Notes under the pieces: generated by a model | What the model saw: only the letters and a program-made list of their open reading frames with translations | Database searches by the model: none | What the model was told of the DNA's origin: nothing | Part shown: positions 50,873-59,997 of the stretch, piece after piece | How the letters are laid out: every line of letters begins with the position of its first letter | How positions within the stretch are numbered: the stretch's first letter is position 1 | Assembly (NCBI RefSeq): GCF_019880305.1 | Contig: NZ_CP082301.1 | Location: 310,001 to 374,000 of the forward strand | Length of the DNA stretch: 64,000 nt | Direction of reading: 5' to 3' | Source of the DNA: Streptomyces decoyicus | GTDB taxonomy: Bacteria; Actinomycetota; Actinomycetes; Streptomycetales; Streptomycetaceae | Translations under genes and position numbers: made by a program

Positions 50873-51841
50873 ATGAGCAGACCGATTGCTGCACGCGGCC
50901 GCTTCACCCTGCTGCTCACCCCCCTGCTTCTCGGACTCTCGCTCGCCCTCCCGCCCGGACCGCGTGCGCACGCCGCGGGTACACCGGGCGGCTCCGGTCT
51001 CCCGGCCGCGTCGGCCGACTCGTACTGGACCCCGCAGCGGATGCGGGCAGCGGAACCGGCCGTCGTCACCAGGAGGTCGAAGACGCCGCCCCCGGCAGCG
51101 GGCCCCACTCCACCGAGCCACCCGTTCGACGGCCTCCCCCAGGTGGGAACCTTCTTCTGGACGGACGGCAGCAACACCGGCAGGTTCTGCGGCGGCACGG
51201 TCGTGCGCAGTCCGCACCGCGACCTCGTGGTCAGTGCCGCACACTGTCTCCGCTCCCCCGACCCGAAGCGGCAGCTGTCGTTCGTGCCGCAGTATCACGA
51301 CGGCCTGAAGCCGCACGGGATCTACCCCGTCGACCGCATCTACCTCGACCAGCGGTACTACGACCTCGGAACGAAAGCGGGCGCCCGCTGGGACTACGCG
51401 GTGGTACGGCTCGCGGCGCGGGAGGACGGTGCCGAGGTGGAGGCGGTCACCGGCGGCTTCGACCTCCTGCCGTACCCGGGATATGACCACCGGAAAGTAC
51501 GGCTCATCGGTTACCCCGGCAACAGCGACACCAGCCACCCCAAGCCGCTGGACTGCACCTCCTCCACGCACCGATACACCAGTACCGACCCGGCCGCCCC
51601 CGGCGACTTCCTGGAGATCGCCTGCGCGGGCTATATCGGCGGCACCTCCGGCGGGCCCTTCCTGGTACGGGACTTCACCGGTTACGCCCTGATCGGCGTC
51701 ATCGGGGGCTACCACACCGGGGGCGACTTCCCGGACGTCTCCTACAGCTCGTACTTCACGGGCGACACGCTGGCGCTCTACTTGCACGCCGTGCGCGGCG
51801 ATACACCTGCCGGACCGCGCCAGAGTCCGCCGTCGAAGTGA
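50873..51841 (+). CDS. Secreted trypsin-like serine protease
   Basis: 322 residues. The signal peptide spans residues 8-36 (RFTLLLTPLLLGLSLALPPG, ending AHA). The chymotrypsin-fold triad is visible: His in VVSAAHCL, Asp in RWDYAVVRL, Ser in GYIGGTSGGPFL. Cysteines in GRFCGG and AAHCL can form the His-loop disulfide, and PLDCTSS with IACAGYIGG a second. A pro-region of about 70 residues lies between signal and domain. ATG 50873 with GGGAGGA is clearly preferred over upstream frames. The family resembles V8/glutamyl endopeptidase-like extracellular peptidases. Confidence 0.92.
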   Translation: MSRPIAARGRFTLLLTPLLLGLSLALPPGPRAHAAGTPGGSGLPAASADSYWTPQRMRAAEPAVVTRRSKTPPPAAGPTPPSHPFDGLPQVGTFFWTDGSNTGRFCGGTVVRSPHRDLVVSAAHCLRSPDPKRQLSFVPQYHDGLKPHGIYPVDRIYLDQRYYDLGTKAGARWDYAVVRLAAREDGAEVEAVTGGFDLLPYPGYDHRKVRLIGYPGNSDTSHPKPLDCTSSTHRYTSTDPAAPGDFLEIACAGYIGGTSGGPFLVRDFTGYALIGVIGGYHTGGDFPDVSYSSYFTGDTLALYLHAVRGDTPAGPRQSPPSK

Positions 51842-52122
51842 GTGGGAAGTGTTGATGAGTGGACGGCGAATGAATAGATGGTGAATGAACCCCGGACTTC
51901 CTTCTTCAATCCCCTCCCGTCCCCTTCCATCCTCTTCCGTCCCGCAGTCTGCTGTCCGTCATCCGGCCATCCGCCGTCCGTCGTCCCCCGTCTCTCGTAG
52001 GACGCCGGACGCGTCATCACCTGCCACATATCCGGGCATTGCCTTGGGCCCTGTTAATGTCAGCGATGGCTAAAGGCTGTTTGCCCACCAGGCCCGCCCG
52101 CAGTGGAAGGTGACGCCCGTTG

Positions 52123-52617
52123 GTGCCGTCATTTCTCTTGTCCGTCCTGAATCGCCTCTTCGGCAATGAATCGTGGCGCCGACTTCATGCACAGGCGGCG
52201 TTCTGGGTCACCGTCGTCATGACCGCGGTACTTCTCGGGGGTGCCGCTCTGGTCGTGGTGGCCGAATCCGGCGCGCCTCGCGCCAATATCACGTCCTACC
52301 CGAGAGCGTTGTGGTGGTCCATCGAGACCGCGACCACAGTGGGGTACGGGGATTTCTATCCGGTAACGCTGTGGGGCCGCGTCATTGCTTCCTTTTTGAT
52401 GCTCAGCGCCATTACGGCGTTCGGCGTCATCACGGCAGCCCTCGCCACCTGGTTCGTCGGCCAGGCGGAGCAGGACATGATCCGCCTGGGCAGAACGGTG
52501 GGAAACCACGCCCGCGAGGACGCCGAAGCGATGCGTTCGGAATTGCGTACGCTGCACGCGCGTTTTGACCACGTCGAGAATCTGATCCGGGACAAAGGTA
52601 CGCACTCCGCCCCTTGA
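52123..52617 (+). CDS. Two-helix potassium channel
   Basis: 164 residues. Helix 1 is FWVTVVMTAVLLGGAALVVV; the pore loop SIETATTVGYGDFYPVT holds the TVGYGD selectivity filter; helix 2 is VIASFLMLSAITAFGVITAA. The C-terminal 50 residues form a coiled coil (MRSELRTLHARFDHVENLIR) that likely tetramerises the channel. This is the minimal KcsA-like layout. The start is GTG 52123 or TTG 52120 behind GGAAGG. Confidence 0.92.
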   Translation: MPSFLLSVLNRLFGNESWRRLHAQAAFWVTVVMTAVLLGGAALVVVAESGAPRANITSYPRALWWSIETATTVGYGDFYPVTLWGRVIASFLMLSAITAFGVITAALATWFVGQAEQDMIRLGRTVGNHAREDAEAMRSELRTLHARFDHVENLIRDKGTHSAP

Positions 52618-52860
52618 GCGAGGAGGGCGGCAATCCTTGACCGAGGAGGGCCGACGAGGATTGCGGGCCCTGGGCGTCGGCTCCGTACCGTCCGCCGGAG
52701 GACGGCGTGGGCCGCCAACAGCGCCGTGCGGTTCACCGCGGCGGGAAGCCCTAGGAACCCAGCGGAAGCCTGCGGAAGCGCGAGGAAGCACGAGGAGGCC
52801 CGAGGAAGCGTGCGGGGGGAAGCCTGTTGGCTCATTCCCTGTCCGTCTAAGCTGGCGAGC

Positions 52861-53205
52861 GTGATCGATTCCGCTGATGTCCGCCGTATCGCCCTTTCCC
52901 TCCCCGAGACGGTGGAGAAGGAAGCCTGGGAGATGCCCACGTTCCGGGTCGCCGGAAAAATGTTCATCACGATCCCCGACGATGAGACGTCGTTCGCCGT
53001 GAGATGCCCGATTCACGAGCGGCAGGAGTTGATTGCCGCGGAACCGAGAAAGTTCTGGGTGCCGCCGCACGAGGCCGGCTCCGCCTGGGTGCGGGTGCGG
53101 CTCGCCGAGCTGGAAGACCTGGATGAGCTGCAGGACATCCTCGTGGACTCCTGGAAGCAGGCAGCTCCGACGCGGCTGGTGGAGGATTTCCCCCGACCAG
53201 AATGA
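52861..53205 (+). CDS. MmcQ/YjbR-family protein
   Basis: 114-residue small protein of the MmcQ/YjbR (CyaY-like fold) family: ADVRRIALSLPETVEKEAWE, PTFRVAGKMFITIPDDETSF and AWVRVRLAELEDLDELQDIL are typical. Members are single-domain and thought to bind DNA; the role is unknown. The start is GTG 52861 without a good ribosome site; the preceding 100 bases are GGAAGC repeats that keep a frame open, so upstream starts are rejected. Confidence 0.88.
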   Translation: MIDSADVRRIALSLPETVEKEAWEMPTFRVAGKMFITIPDDETSFAVRCPIHERQELIAAEPRKFWVPPHEAGSAWVRVRLAELEDLDELQDILVDSWKQAAPTRLVEDFPRPE

Positions 53206-53283
53206 GCCGGCCGGCAATGGCTGCCCGACGCCACGCCCTCGACGGAATCGCTCACCACGATCCCGGCGCGACGTCCGCAGATA

Positions 53284-53442
53284 TCAATGTCGGCGGCGCA
53301 GGTCGCTCCAGTCGAGCGCTTGGGACGCCGTCTGCTGAGAACGCTCGGCGACCTCGCGGGCTTCGGCGAGGATATCTCCGTGCTCCTCGACGAGCTCTTC
53401 GTAGATGGGGGTGGGGCTGGAGGTGTGCGTAGAGGTAGTCAT
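53284..53442 (-). CDS. Small 52-residue acidic protein
   Basis: A short frame from ATG 53442 to TGA 53284 encodes a hydrophilic peptide: a Thr/Ser/Pro start, then IYEELVEEHGDILAEAREVA and ERSQQTASQALDWSDLRRRH. The strongly helical, acidic centre and the third-position bias look genuine, and similar short proteins ending in LDWS occur in Streptomyces (memory only). An AGGGAACGGGAC purine stretch precedes the start. Function is unknown; no partner gene adjoins. Confidence 0.6.
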   Translation of the reverse strand: MTTSTHTSSPTPIYEELVEEHGDILAEAREVAERSQQTASQALDWSDLRRRH

Positions 53443-54084
53443 GTCAGTGTCCCGTTCCCTTGTGACTTATTGATTGCGGCTTGGTAGGTTCTCGCCGCCC
53501 TGGGAAGTAGGGAGCACCGCAGTTGAATACTCGGTGCACAAAGGGAGGTTGTCCCCACTCGTCCGCCGCTCCCCCGTGCGGCGCTGGACATCGTGTCATG
53601 AGCGCGGCGAGCACGCAAAGATCGCCCCGCGTCTGAGACCGTTGATGAGGGAACGTCCGTTTCGCGTAGGCCATTCCCGCTCTTGCGCGGTCTCACGCAC
53701 CGCGTTAGTTCGGACTTGCACCACTGGACTACGGTGTCCTGCCCGCTCTCACTCCCGGCGGAACCCAGAAATCCATTCGCCCGTGATGTGGCGACCTGCG
53801 CCCTGACCACTGGGGTCTTCGTCCAGGTGAGACTGCTTCGGGAGGGTGAGCTCCACTCCGCAGAACATGCGTCAGCACAAAAATCCTTCGAGGGCGGGCG
53901 ACCTGACCGAGGAGCCGGTGAACCGGAGCGGAGCCGGAACCACGCTCGACGTCCAGTCCAATTCAGTGAATTGACCGGCTGCGCCTTTTCTCACCGTGGA
54001 TCGGATGGCGTATTGCCCGATCGGCAGTAAGTCGCCGAAAACCGATGGATTCCACCTCCGGCACAGCCGGTCCGACAGTGCCGC
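53443..54084. other. Intergenic with one palindrome (53959-53973)
   Basis: No gene is supported; frames are short and lack bias. CAATTCA-G-TGAATTG at 53959-53973 is a perfect 7-bp inverted repeat in AT-rich context and may be an operator, though no plus-strand gene starts right after it. Confidence 0.45.
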
Positions 54085-54831
54085 TCAAGGACTCTTCTGC
54101 TCGTGGGCGGCAAGGATGGCGGCGACGGCGCTGCCTATGTGGGCTTCGGAGGTCGCCTTGTCCACCCCGAGGCCGGTGAGTACGCCTGCGCCGTCCTCGA
54201 GCTCCAGCAGCGCGAGCAGGATGTGCTCCGTCCCTACGTAGTTGTGGCCCAAGCGCAGGGCTTCCCGAAAGGTGAGTTCCAGCACCTTTCGCGCCGCGGC
54301 GTCGAACGGGACGAGTTCGGGCAGCTCGTCGGCGGCCGGCGGCAGCACCCTGGCCACCGCCTGGCGCACGGCATCCAGCGGCACATCCTGCGCGGTGATC
54401 GCCCGTGCGGCGAGTCCGTCCGGCTCGCGCAAGAGCCCCAGCACCAAGTGCTCGGGCCGGATCTCATCGTTGCCTGCGGCACGGGCTTCGTTCTGCGCCG
54501 ACACCACCACGTTCCTCGCCCGGTCGGTGTAGCGGCCGAAGCCCTGGCTGGGGTCGAGGCCTGACGGTTCGCCGGAAGTCTTGGGAACGAAGCGCTTCTG
54601 CGCCGCCTGCCTGGTCACCCCCATGCTCTTGCCGATGTCCGTCCACGAGGCGCCCGAGCGCCGTGCCTGATCCACGAAGTGGCCGATCAGGTGGTCCGCC
54701 ACATCGCCGAGGTGATCCGCGGCGATCACGGCGTCGGAGAGTTGTTCCAGTTCATCGGAGTGGACCTTTTTGATGGCTTCGATCAGGTCGTCGAGCCGGA
54801 CCGAATTCGTCATGCGAAGGGGGTTCACCAT
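54085..54831 (-). CDS. Clp N-domain protein with helix-turn-helix
   Basis: 248 residues. Residues 10-90 include a helix-turn-helix (GASWTDIGKSMGVTRQAAQK). Residues 100-245 hold two Clp_N repeats (RYTDRARNVVVSAQNEARAA, IRPEHLVLGLLREPDGLAAR; AARKVLELTFREALRLGHNY, VGTEHILLALLELEDGAGVL), the substrate-entry domain of ClpA/C, but there is no ATPase. It probably acts as a regulator sensing damaged protein or Clp activity. ATG 54831 lies about 7 bases from a good -10 box, implying a leaderless mRNA, and the promoter is covered by palindromes, suggesting autoregulation. Confidence 0.85.
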   Translation of the reverse strand: MVNPLRMTNSVRLDDLIEAIKKVHSDELEQLSDAVIAADHLGDVADHLIGHFVDQARRSGASWTDIGKSMGVTRQAAQKRFVPKTSGEPSGLDPSQGFGRYTDRARNVVVSAQNEARAAGNDEIRPEHLVLGLLREPDGLAARAITAQDVPLDAVRQAVARVLPPAADELPELVPFDAAARKVLELTFREALRLGHNYVGTEHILLALLELEDGAGVLTGLGVDKATSEAHIGSAVAAILAAHEQKSP

Positions 54832-54836
54832 GGGGG

Positions 54837-54879
54837 CAACCCTAGGTTGACAGCGAGAGGTCGTCAACCTCGGGTTGAC
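54837..54879 (-). promoter_or_regulatory. Operator-overlapped promoter of Clp-N/HTH gene
   Basis: Read on the minus strand: TTGACG (complement 54862-54867), a 17-base spacer and TAGGGT (54839-54844). GTCAACC-TCG-GGTTGAC (54863-54879) covers the -35 and CAACC-CTA-GGTTG (54837-54849) covers the -10; a further GGTTGAC/GTCAACC pair links them. Repeated use of one half-site strongly suggests a dimeric repressor. Confidence 0.7.
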
Positions 54880-54949
54880 ACCTATCTGCTGTGTCACAGC
54901 CGCTAGTTGGGTCCCGCGCACACCGCCGTAGCGACATGGCGGGAGCGAT

Positions 54950-55362
54950 GTGGGTGAGGCGTTGTACGTAAGGTTTCAGGGGGCCCGGCGCAGTCCGAGG
55001 GGCCACTTCCCCGGCATCTTCGACCTCGCCAACAACCCTGCGCGGCAATAACAGTTGAGCGACGCACAGCACCCCCCTGGCGCGCCGGCAACGATTGGTA
55101 TGACGCCCACTACACCAACCCGTCGCACCTCGACCCCACGACCTACGATCACGACCTCAACCCGGGGGCGGTGGCGTGGCTCAAGGCCACCGCCGTGCAT
55201 CTCATCGACCGGGTGGAGGGCTACTTGGAGATCCTGGCGGCGCATGACGTGGCCTGTGAGCGGGTCGAATCCGGCAACCCCGGGAAGATCATTTATGAGG
55301 ACGCCGAGCAAGTCGTCGTCGTACCGTGGGAGAGCAGGAAGCCAGGGGGCCACGGACTCTGA
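54950..55362 (+). pseudogene. Decayed conserved hypothetical gene
   Basis: From GTG 54950 (GGGAG upstream) the frame reads LYVRFQGARRSPRGHFPGIF and DLANNPARQ, then hits TAA at 55049-55051. The same frame continues QLSDAQHPP, then shifts in the C6 run at 55072-55077 into WRAGNDWYDAHYTNPSHLDP, LNPGAVAWLKATAVHLIDRV and IYEDAEQVVVVPW. The parts line up with a conserved Streptomyces protein of about 135 residues (recalled, not searched). One nonsense and one frameshift lesion make it a pseudogene. Confidence 0.75.
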
Positions 55363-55411
55363 CAGCCTGACCACCGGGGGGGCAATACCGGCAAAGAACG
55401 GAAGGCCACGG

Positions 55412-55807
55412 ATGTCGCGCTACCGCGAGATCAAATTTCGCGCTGTCACATCGTTCCAGCGGCGGATCGGGAACCCCCTCCTCACTCGGCTGCCGCAACA
55501 GACCCTGTTGGAGACAACAGGACGGAAGTCCGGACAGCCCCGGCGGACACCGATCGGCGGACGCCGCTTCGGGAAGGAATTCTGGTTCGTTTCAGAGTAC
55601 GGCGACAAGTCACAGTACGTACGGAACATCCAGGCGCATCCGCAGGTTCGGGTGCGGATCAGGGGACGATGGTATGTCGGCACCGCCCATCCAGTCCCCC
55701 AGGACGATGCTCGGGCACGACTCAAGAGCCTGCCCCGGCTCAACAGTGCCGCGGTCCGGGCCCTCGGTACGAACCTCCTGACGTTCCGCGTCGACCTCCT
55801 GGACTGA
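55412..55807 (+). CDS. Deazaflavin (F420)-dependent nitroreductase-family protein (DDN-like)
   Basis: 131 residues of the split-barrel DDN family, reductases using F420H2: LLETTGRKSGQPRRTPIGGR, EFWFVSEYGDKSQYVRNIQA, HPQVRVRIRGRWYVGTAHPV and a C-terminal Leu-rich strand. The R/K-SG-x-PR-T-P core binds the deazaflavin phosphate. ATG 55412 has GGAAGG upstream. It stands alone between the pseudogene and the LAL regulator. Confidence 0.9.
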   Translation: MSRYREIKFRAVTSFQRRIGNPLLTRLPQQTLLETTGRKSGQPRRTPIGGRRFGKEFWFVSEYGDKSQYVRNIQAHPQVRVRIRGRWYVGTAHPVPQDDARARLKSLPRLNSAAVRALGTNLLTFRVDLLD

Positions 55808-55883
55808 GGCAGCTGGGCGCGGCTGGGCGGATCCCGGACGTTCCGGAAAGCAACGCTGGTGCGACTGCCGCCTGTTAGGCAGG

Positions 55884-58562
55884 ATGCCTGGTGTGGCGAA
55901 GTCGCGGGGATGTGAAGCATGTGGTGCGCCGCTCCCGACGCCCTCACGGGCAGCAAGCGGCGGCAAGGCTCCGGGCGGCCGGCCCGCGCGGTACTGCTCC
56001 CGTGCCTGTCGGCAACGTGCGTTCCGGCAGCGCACGGAGCGTCGCGCCCCGCCGCAGGCGGAGCCGGCAGGTCGGGGACTGCCGCCCTCGCTCGATGCCT
56101 TCGTAGGGCGCGAGCGAGAGCTTTCCCGATTGCGTACGCTGCTGAGGTCCTCACGGCTGCTGACGCTGACCGGTCCCGGCGGAGTGGGCAAGACACGCCT
56201 GGCGCTGGAGCTCGCCGGCAGGGTGCGGGGCGCCCGGACGGGCCGCGCTCAGTGGGTGGCACTGGATTCACTGCGAGACGGCGAGCTGCTGCCGCAGGCT
56301 CTTGCCGCGGCCCTCGGGGTGCGCGAGCGCGGAGGCCGGGCAGGGGTCGAGGCGTTGGTCCATGCGCTGGGCACCCGCACCATGCTGGTCGTGCTGGACA
56401 ATTGCGAGCATCTGGCCGACGCCTGCGCACAGTTGGTTGCGACCCTGCTCGCCCGTTGCCCCCGACTGCGGATTCTCGCCACCAGCCGGGAGACGCTACG
56501 GGTACCCGGCGAGGTCGTCTTCCGTGTCGCCGAACTGTCACTGGGGCCCGCAGGCGAGGACCACGACGTGGCGGAGCTGCTGAGCTCGGAGGCGGTCAGG
56601 CTGTTCCTGGAGCGCGCCCGGACGAGCGACGCGACGTTCGAACTCGGGCGCGGCGAGGCTCGTACCGTGGTCGAGATCTGCCGGCGGCTGGACGGGCTGC
56701 CCCTGGCCATCGAACTGGCGGCGGGCCGCGCGGGCTCACTCTCGCTGACCGGCATCCTGCACGGCCTGGACGACCAGCTGTCTCTGCTGACCGATGGCAG
56801 CAGAACCGGGCCGGGCCGGCACCGCGAGCTGGGGGCCGCGATCGACTGGAGCCATCGGCTGCTCGATCCGCTGGAACGAGTGGTGTTCCGACGGCTGTCG
56901 GTGCTCGGGGGCGGCTTCGACGCGGAGGGAGCGGCCGCAGTCTGCGCCGACGGAGAGGAAAGCGGTGACGTGGGCGGAGACAGGGACAGGAGCGGGGACA
57001 GGGGCGAGGACCGAGACGAATTCGGAGACGGGAGCCTCCCCGCAGGCGGCATCGATCACCTCGGCCGCCATGACGACGTCCCCCGCACGGACGGCATTCG
57101 TCACCCGGCCTCGCATCACTTCGTACGCCCCGAACAGGTGTTGCGCGTGATCTGCGCGCTGGAGGCAAAGTCCCTGATCGTCCGGGTACGCGGGGACGAG
57201 CCGCGGGGCGCGGCGAGGTTCCGGCAGCTGAGTGCCATCCGGGCCTACGGGATGGACCGGCTCGCGGAAGCCAGGGAGCTGCACGGCACCTGGAGCCGGG
57301 CGCTCGACTGGCTGGCCGGGCAGGCTGCCGGAGCCGCCGGGTCAGGGGCGTTCCCCGACACCGCAGAGGGCCCCCTCATCGAGGAGCAGGAGAACCTCGC
57401 GGCGGCCGTCGCCTACGCCGCGGCGCGTGCCGACGGCCGGCATGTCCCGCTCGCGTTCGCGCTGGCCCGATTGCAGTACCGGCAGGAGCAGTTGACGGCC
57501 GCGCGTGCTCTGTTGTCGGGGGTGCTGGAGCGGGTGCAGGACTGCGAGGACCGTGGCGCGGCGCTGGCGCTGGCCGCGCGGTCCGCCTGTCTTCAGGACG
57601 ACCATGGCGCGGCCCTCGCCCTCGCCCAGGACGCCGTCGCCGTCGAGCGCGCGGGGCGGCATCCGGCCAGGCTGGCCAATGCCTTGGATGCGCTGGCGGC
57701 CGCTCGGCTGTGCCGGGGCGAGTTCTCCGACGCCGTCGCCGTCTTCGCCGAGTGCCTCGCTGTGGTCCGCACGCTCGGCCGTCCGCTGGACCTCGCGCTC
57801 TGCCGGCACCATCTGGCCTGGGCGCTGCTCCAGACCGGCAGGACGACGGAGGCCGAGCGGCTGATGCAGGAGTGCCTGCCCGAGCTGGAAGCGGGTGCCC
57901 CGGCGGGCCAGTTGACGGCCGCTCTGCACACCGCAGGCGCGATCCGGCTGGCGCAGGGCGACTTGGCTGCCGCCGAGCGGAGGTTCGCCGAAGTGCTGCT
58001 CAAGACGCCTGCCGGTGAGAGCTTTCATGCGCTCTATCCGCTGGAAGGGCTGGTCATGGTGGCAGCCGAACGGGGGGAGTTACAGCGGTCGTTACGGCTG
58101 TACGCGGCGGCCGCCGCGATACGGCGGCGGATCGACACGGAGCCGGAGGCGCACTGGTGGGGGCAGGTGGAGGCGGTCGTGGCACGGGTCAAGGAGCGGG
58201 TTCATCCCTCCGGAGTCAGTGCGGCGATGGCGGCCGGCCGTCGACTGCGCGGCGCGCGGCTGGTCGCGTATGCGCTGCGCGGCACTCAGGTCCGTTCCGT
58301 GGTCCAGGAAAGCGCTCACGACGAGAGCCGTGGCCGGGCCCAGGCGATCGGCCAACTCCCGCTGACCGGAAGGGAATCGGCCGTCGCCGAACTCGTCGCC
58401 GAGGGCATGACCAATCAACAGATCGCCTCTCATCTGGGCCTCTCCAAGAGCACCGTGGCCGGCCATCTGGACCGGGTGCGGGACAAGTTGGGGGTCAGGT
58501 CCCGTACGCAGATAGCCGTCCGGGTCGCGGGACGGCCGGAAGGCCCCGGGCCCGGCAACTGA
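55884..58562 (+). CDS. Large LuxR/LAL regulator with N-terminal zinc ribbon and NB-ARC ATPase
   Basis: 892 residues. Cysteines CEACGAPL and YCSRACRQRAFRQR at 10-48 form a zinc-ribbon-like lead. Residues 70-340 are the STAND ATPase: VGRERELSRL, TGPGGVGKTRLALELA (Walker A), TMLVVLDNCEHLADAC (Walker B), LDGLPLAIELAAGRA. At about 352-400 a low-complexity Asp/Gly/Arg insert interrupts the winged-helix region. Residues 470-800 are TPR-like. The end (LTGRESAVAELVAEGMTNQQ, SKSTVAGHLDRVRDKLGV) is the LuxR DNA-binding domain. ATG 55884. Monocistronic; it converges on the Eis-like gene. Confidence 0.9.
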   Translation: MPGVAKSRGCEACGAPLPTPSRAASGGKAPGGRPARYCSRACRQRAFRQRTERRAPPQAEPAGRGLPPSLDAFVGRERELSRLRTLLRSSRLLTLTGPGGVGKTRLALELAGRVRGARTGRAQWVALDSLRDGELLPQALAAALGVRERGGRAGVEALVHALGTRTMLVVLDNCEHLADACAQLVATLLARCPRLRILATSRETLRVPGEVVFRVAELSLGPAGEDHDVAELLSSEAVRLFLERARTSDATFELGRGEARTVVEICRRLDGLPLAIELAAGRAGSLSLTGILHGLDDQLSLLTDGSRTGPGRHRELGAAIDWSHRLLDPLERVVFRRLSVLGGGFDAEGAAAVCADGEESGDVGGDRDRSGDRGEDRDEFGDGSLPAGGIDHLGRHDDVPRTDGIRHPASHHFVRPEQVLRVICALEAKSLIVRVRGDEPRGAARFRQLSAIRAYGMDRLAEARELHGTWSRALDWLAGQAAGAAGSGAFPDTAEGPLIEEQENLAAAVAYAAARADGRHVPLAFALARLQYRQEQLTAARALLSGVLERVQDCEDRGAALALAARSACLQDDHGAALALAQDAVAVERAGRHPARLANALDALAAARLCRGEFSDAVAVFAECLAVVRTLGRPLDLALCRHHLAWALLQTGRTTEAERLMQECLPELEAGAPAGQLTAALHTAGAIRLAQGDLAAAERRFAEVLLKTPAGESFHALYPLEGLVMVAAERGELQRSLRLYAAAAAIRRRIDTEPEAHWWGQVEAVVARVKERVHPSGVSAAMAAGRRLRGARLVAYALRGTQVRSVVQESAHDESRGRAQAIGQLPLTGRESAVAELVAEGMTNQQIASHLGLSKSTVAGHLDRVRDKLGVRSRTQIAVRVAGRPEGPGPGN

Positions 58563-58644
58563 GCCGGCTCGGGCCGCCGCCCCCGTACCCGGTCGGCTCG
58601 TCCGGTCCTCCGAGGGCCCGTAAAGAGCCATGGACGCCCAGGAC

Positions 58645-59895
58645 TCAGTAGGCGGGGAACGCCCAACCTCCCGGGTAGAACGGTTCCCGGTCTCCGCGAA
58701 AGGCGCTCGATGCGCGGGCCAGGGCGCCCGGTTGCAGTTCGCTGACTCGGCCGGCGGCCGCGAGGGAGGCGAGAGTGGTACCGCCGAGGAAGGCAGCGCC
58801 CAACTCCGTTGCGGTCAGCTGGAGATCGGCAGGGGCATGTGTGCGCTTGCAGGCGACCGCGTCGCCGTCGGCCTGAAGCCGGTAGCGCCCGGTGTTCCAT
58901 GGGCAGAAGCTGTCTTCCACGTCCAGGACGAGGTCCAGCGGCGTGGCGTAGCGGCGCCCGGCCAGCGCCCGATCGACGTCGACCAGCCGGACCCACAGCC
59001 GGTCCACTTGCGTCGAGCGCACCGCACGGGGATCGGTCAGCAGGTGCGGCAGCGGTTCGTCGACCGCAGCTTCGTACTCGATCCATGGCACGAGGTCGAT
59101 ACCGGCGAGGAAACGCCACAGTGCGGCGTACGCCTGGTGGCAGGTCGTCACGCACTCCATGACCTGCACCGCGCCGTTGTTGTTGCCGAAGACGTCGACT
59201 GCGGTCCTGATCCGGTAGAGCGCGTACCCGGTGACGTGACCGCCAGGGTCCTGGTGCACGGCGAAGCGCAGAGACGTCGCGCCCTCACGCGCCTGCGGTT
59301 CGTCGCACAGGCGGCTGTCCCAGGAGCGGTCGGTTCGGTCGGGCCGGCCGACCGCACCGGTGCGGACCTGGTCGTAGACCCTCTCGATCAACGGACGGGC
59401 CTCGTCGCGTCCCAGAAGCCGGATGGTCCCGTCGCCGAATGCGGTCCCGGGCCGGAAGACCATCGAGCGCTTCTCACACCGGAGCTGGGCCCCGCGTGTG
59501 GCGGGCCCGTAACCGAAGCGGCCGTAGATGGCGGCTTCGGAGGGACGGAGCACAGCGATCGGCTCACCGCCGCACTCGTGCAGGTCGGTGAGCTGCTTGC
59601 GCATCATCGCGGTGAGGATGCCGCGGCGCCGGTGGGTGGCGGCCACGCCGACCCAGGTGACGCCCGCGACCGGAAGGACGGCGCCGGGGACAGCCAGGCA
59701 GCGGGCGTAGGCCGCAGTGCCGCCGACGGGAGTTTCGCCGTCGAACGCACCAATCGTGCGCGCCAGTTCAACGGTGGCTCGTTTGTCGGCCAGTTCCTCG
59801 TCGGACCGGTCCTCGTTGTAGGTGTTGGCGACCATGCGGGCCCATGGTGCGAACTCGTCATCGGTGACGGGACGGAGTAGATAAGGGTCAGTCAC
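58645..59895 (-). CDS. Eis-like GNAT N-acetyltransferase
   Basis: 416 residues. The N-terminal GNAT domain has VTWVGVAATHRRRGILTAMM (CoA loop) and VLRPSEAAIYGRFGYGPATR; a second GNAT-like domain and a C-terminal SCP2-like domain follow, as in Eis, the hexameric aminoglycoside/peptide acetyltransferase. The chain ends in a free aromatic carboxyl terminus (WAFPAY), consistent with the catalytic carboxylate of the family. GTG 59895 is chosen by alignment to the family start (VTDPYLLRPVTDDEF). Confidence 0.9.
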   Translation of the reverse strand: MTDPYLLRPVTDDEFAPWARMVANTYNEDRSDEELADKRATVELARTIGAFDGETPVGGTAAYARCLAVPGAVLPVAGVTWVGVAATHRRRGILTAMMRKQLTDLHECGGEPIAVLRPSEAAIYGRFGYGPATRGAQLRCEKRSMVFRPGTAFGDGTIRLLGRDEARPLIERVYDQVRTGAVGRPDRTDRSWDSRLCDEPQAREGATSLRFAVHQDPGGHVTGYALYRIRTAVDVFGNNNGAVQVMECVTTCHQAYAALWRFLAGIDLVPWIEYEAAVDEPLPHLLTDPRAVRSTQVDRLWVRLVDVDRALAGRRYATPLDLVLDVEDSFCPWNTGRYRLQADGDAVACKRTHAPADLQLTATELGAAFLGGTTLASLAAAGRVSELQPGALARASSAFRGDREPFYPGGWAFPAY

Positions 59896-59997
59896 CGCTT
59901 CTGTGTAGCGGAGATCGCGCCGCCGCACGATCGAATTAACCGGTCGAGACGCTGACCCGGCGCTGCGCTCTGCGCGGTCGCCGGGGGCCAGTCCGCC

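Noticed and set aside
53474..53806. Plus-strand 110-codon frame in the 53.4-54.1 kb gap
   Set aside because: Composition is non-coding-like and an antisense frame is equally open.
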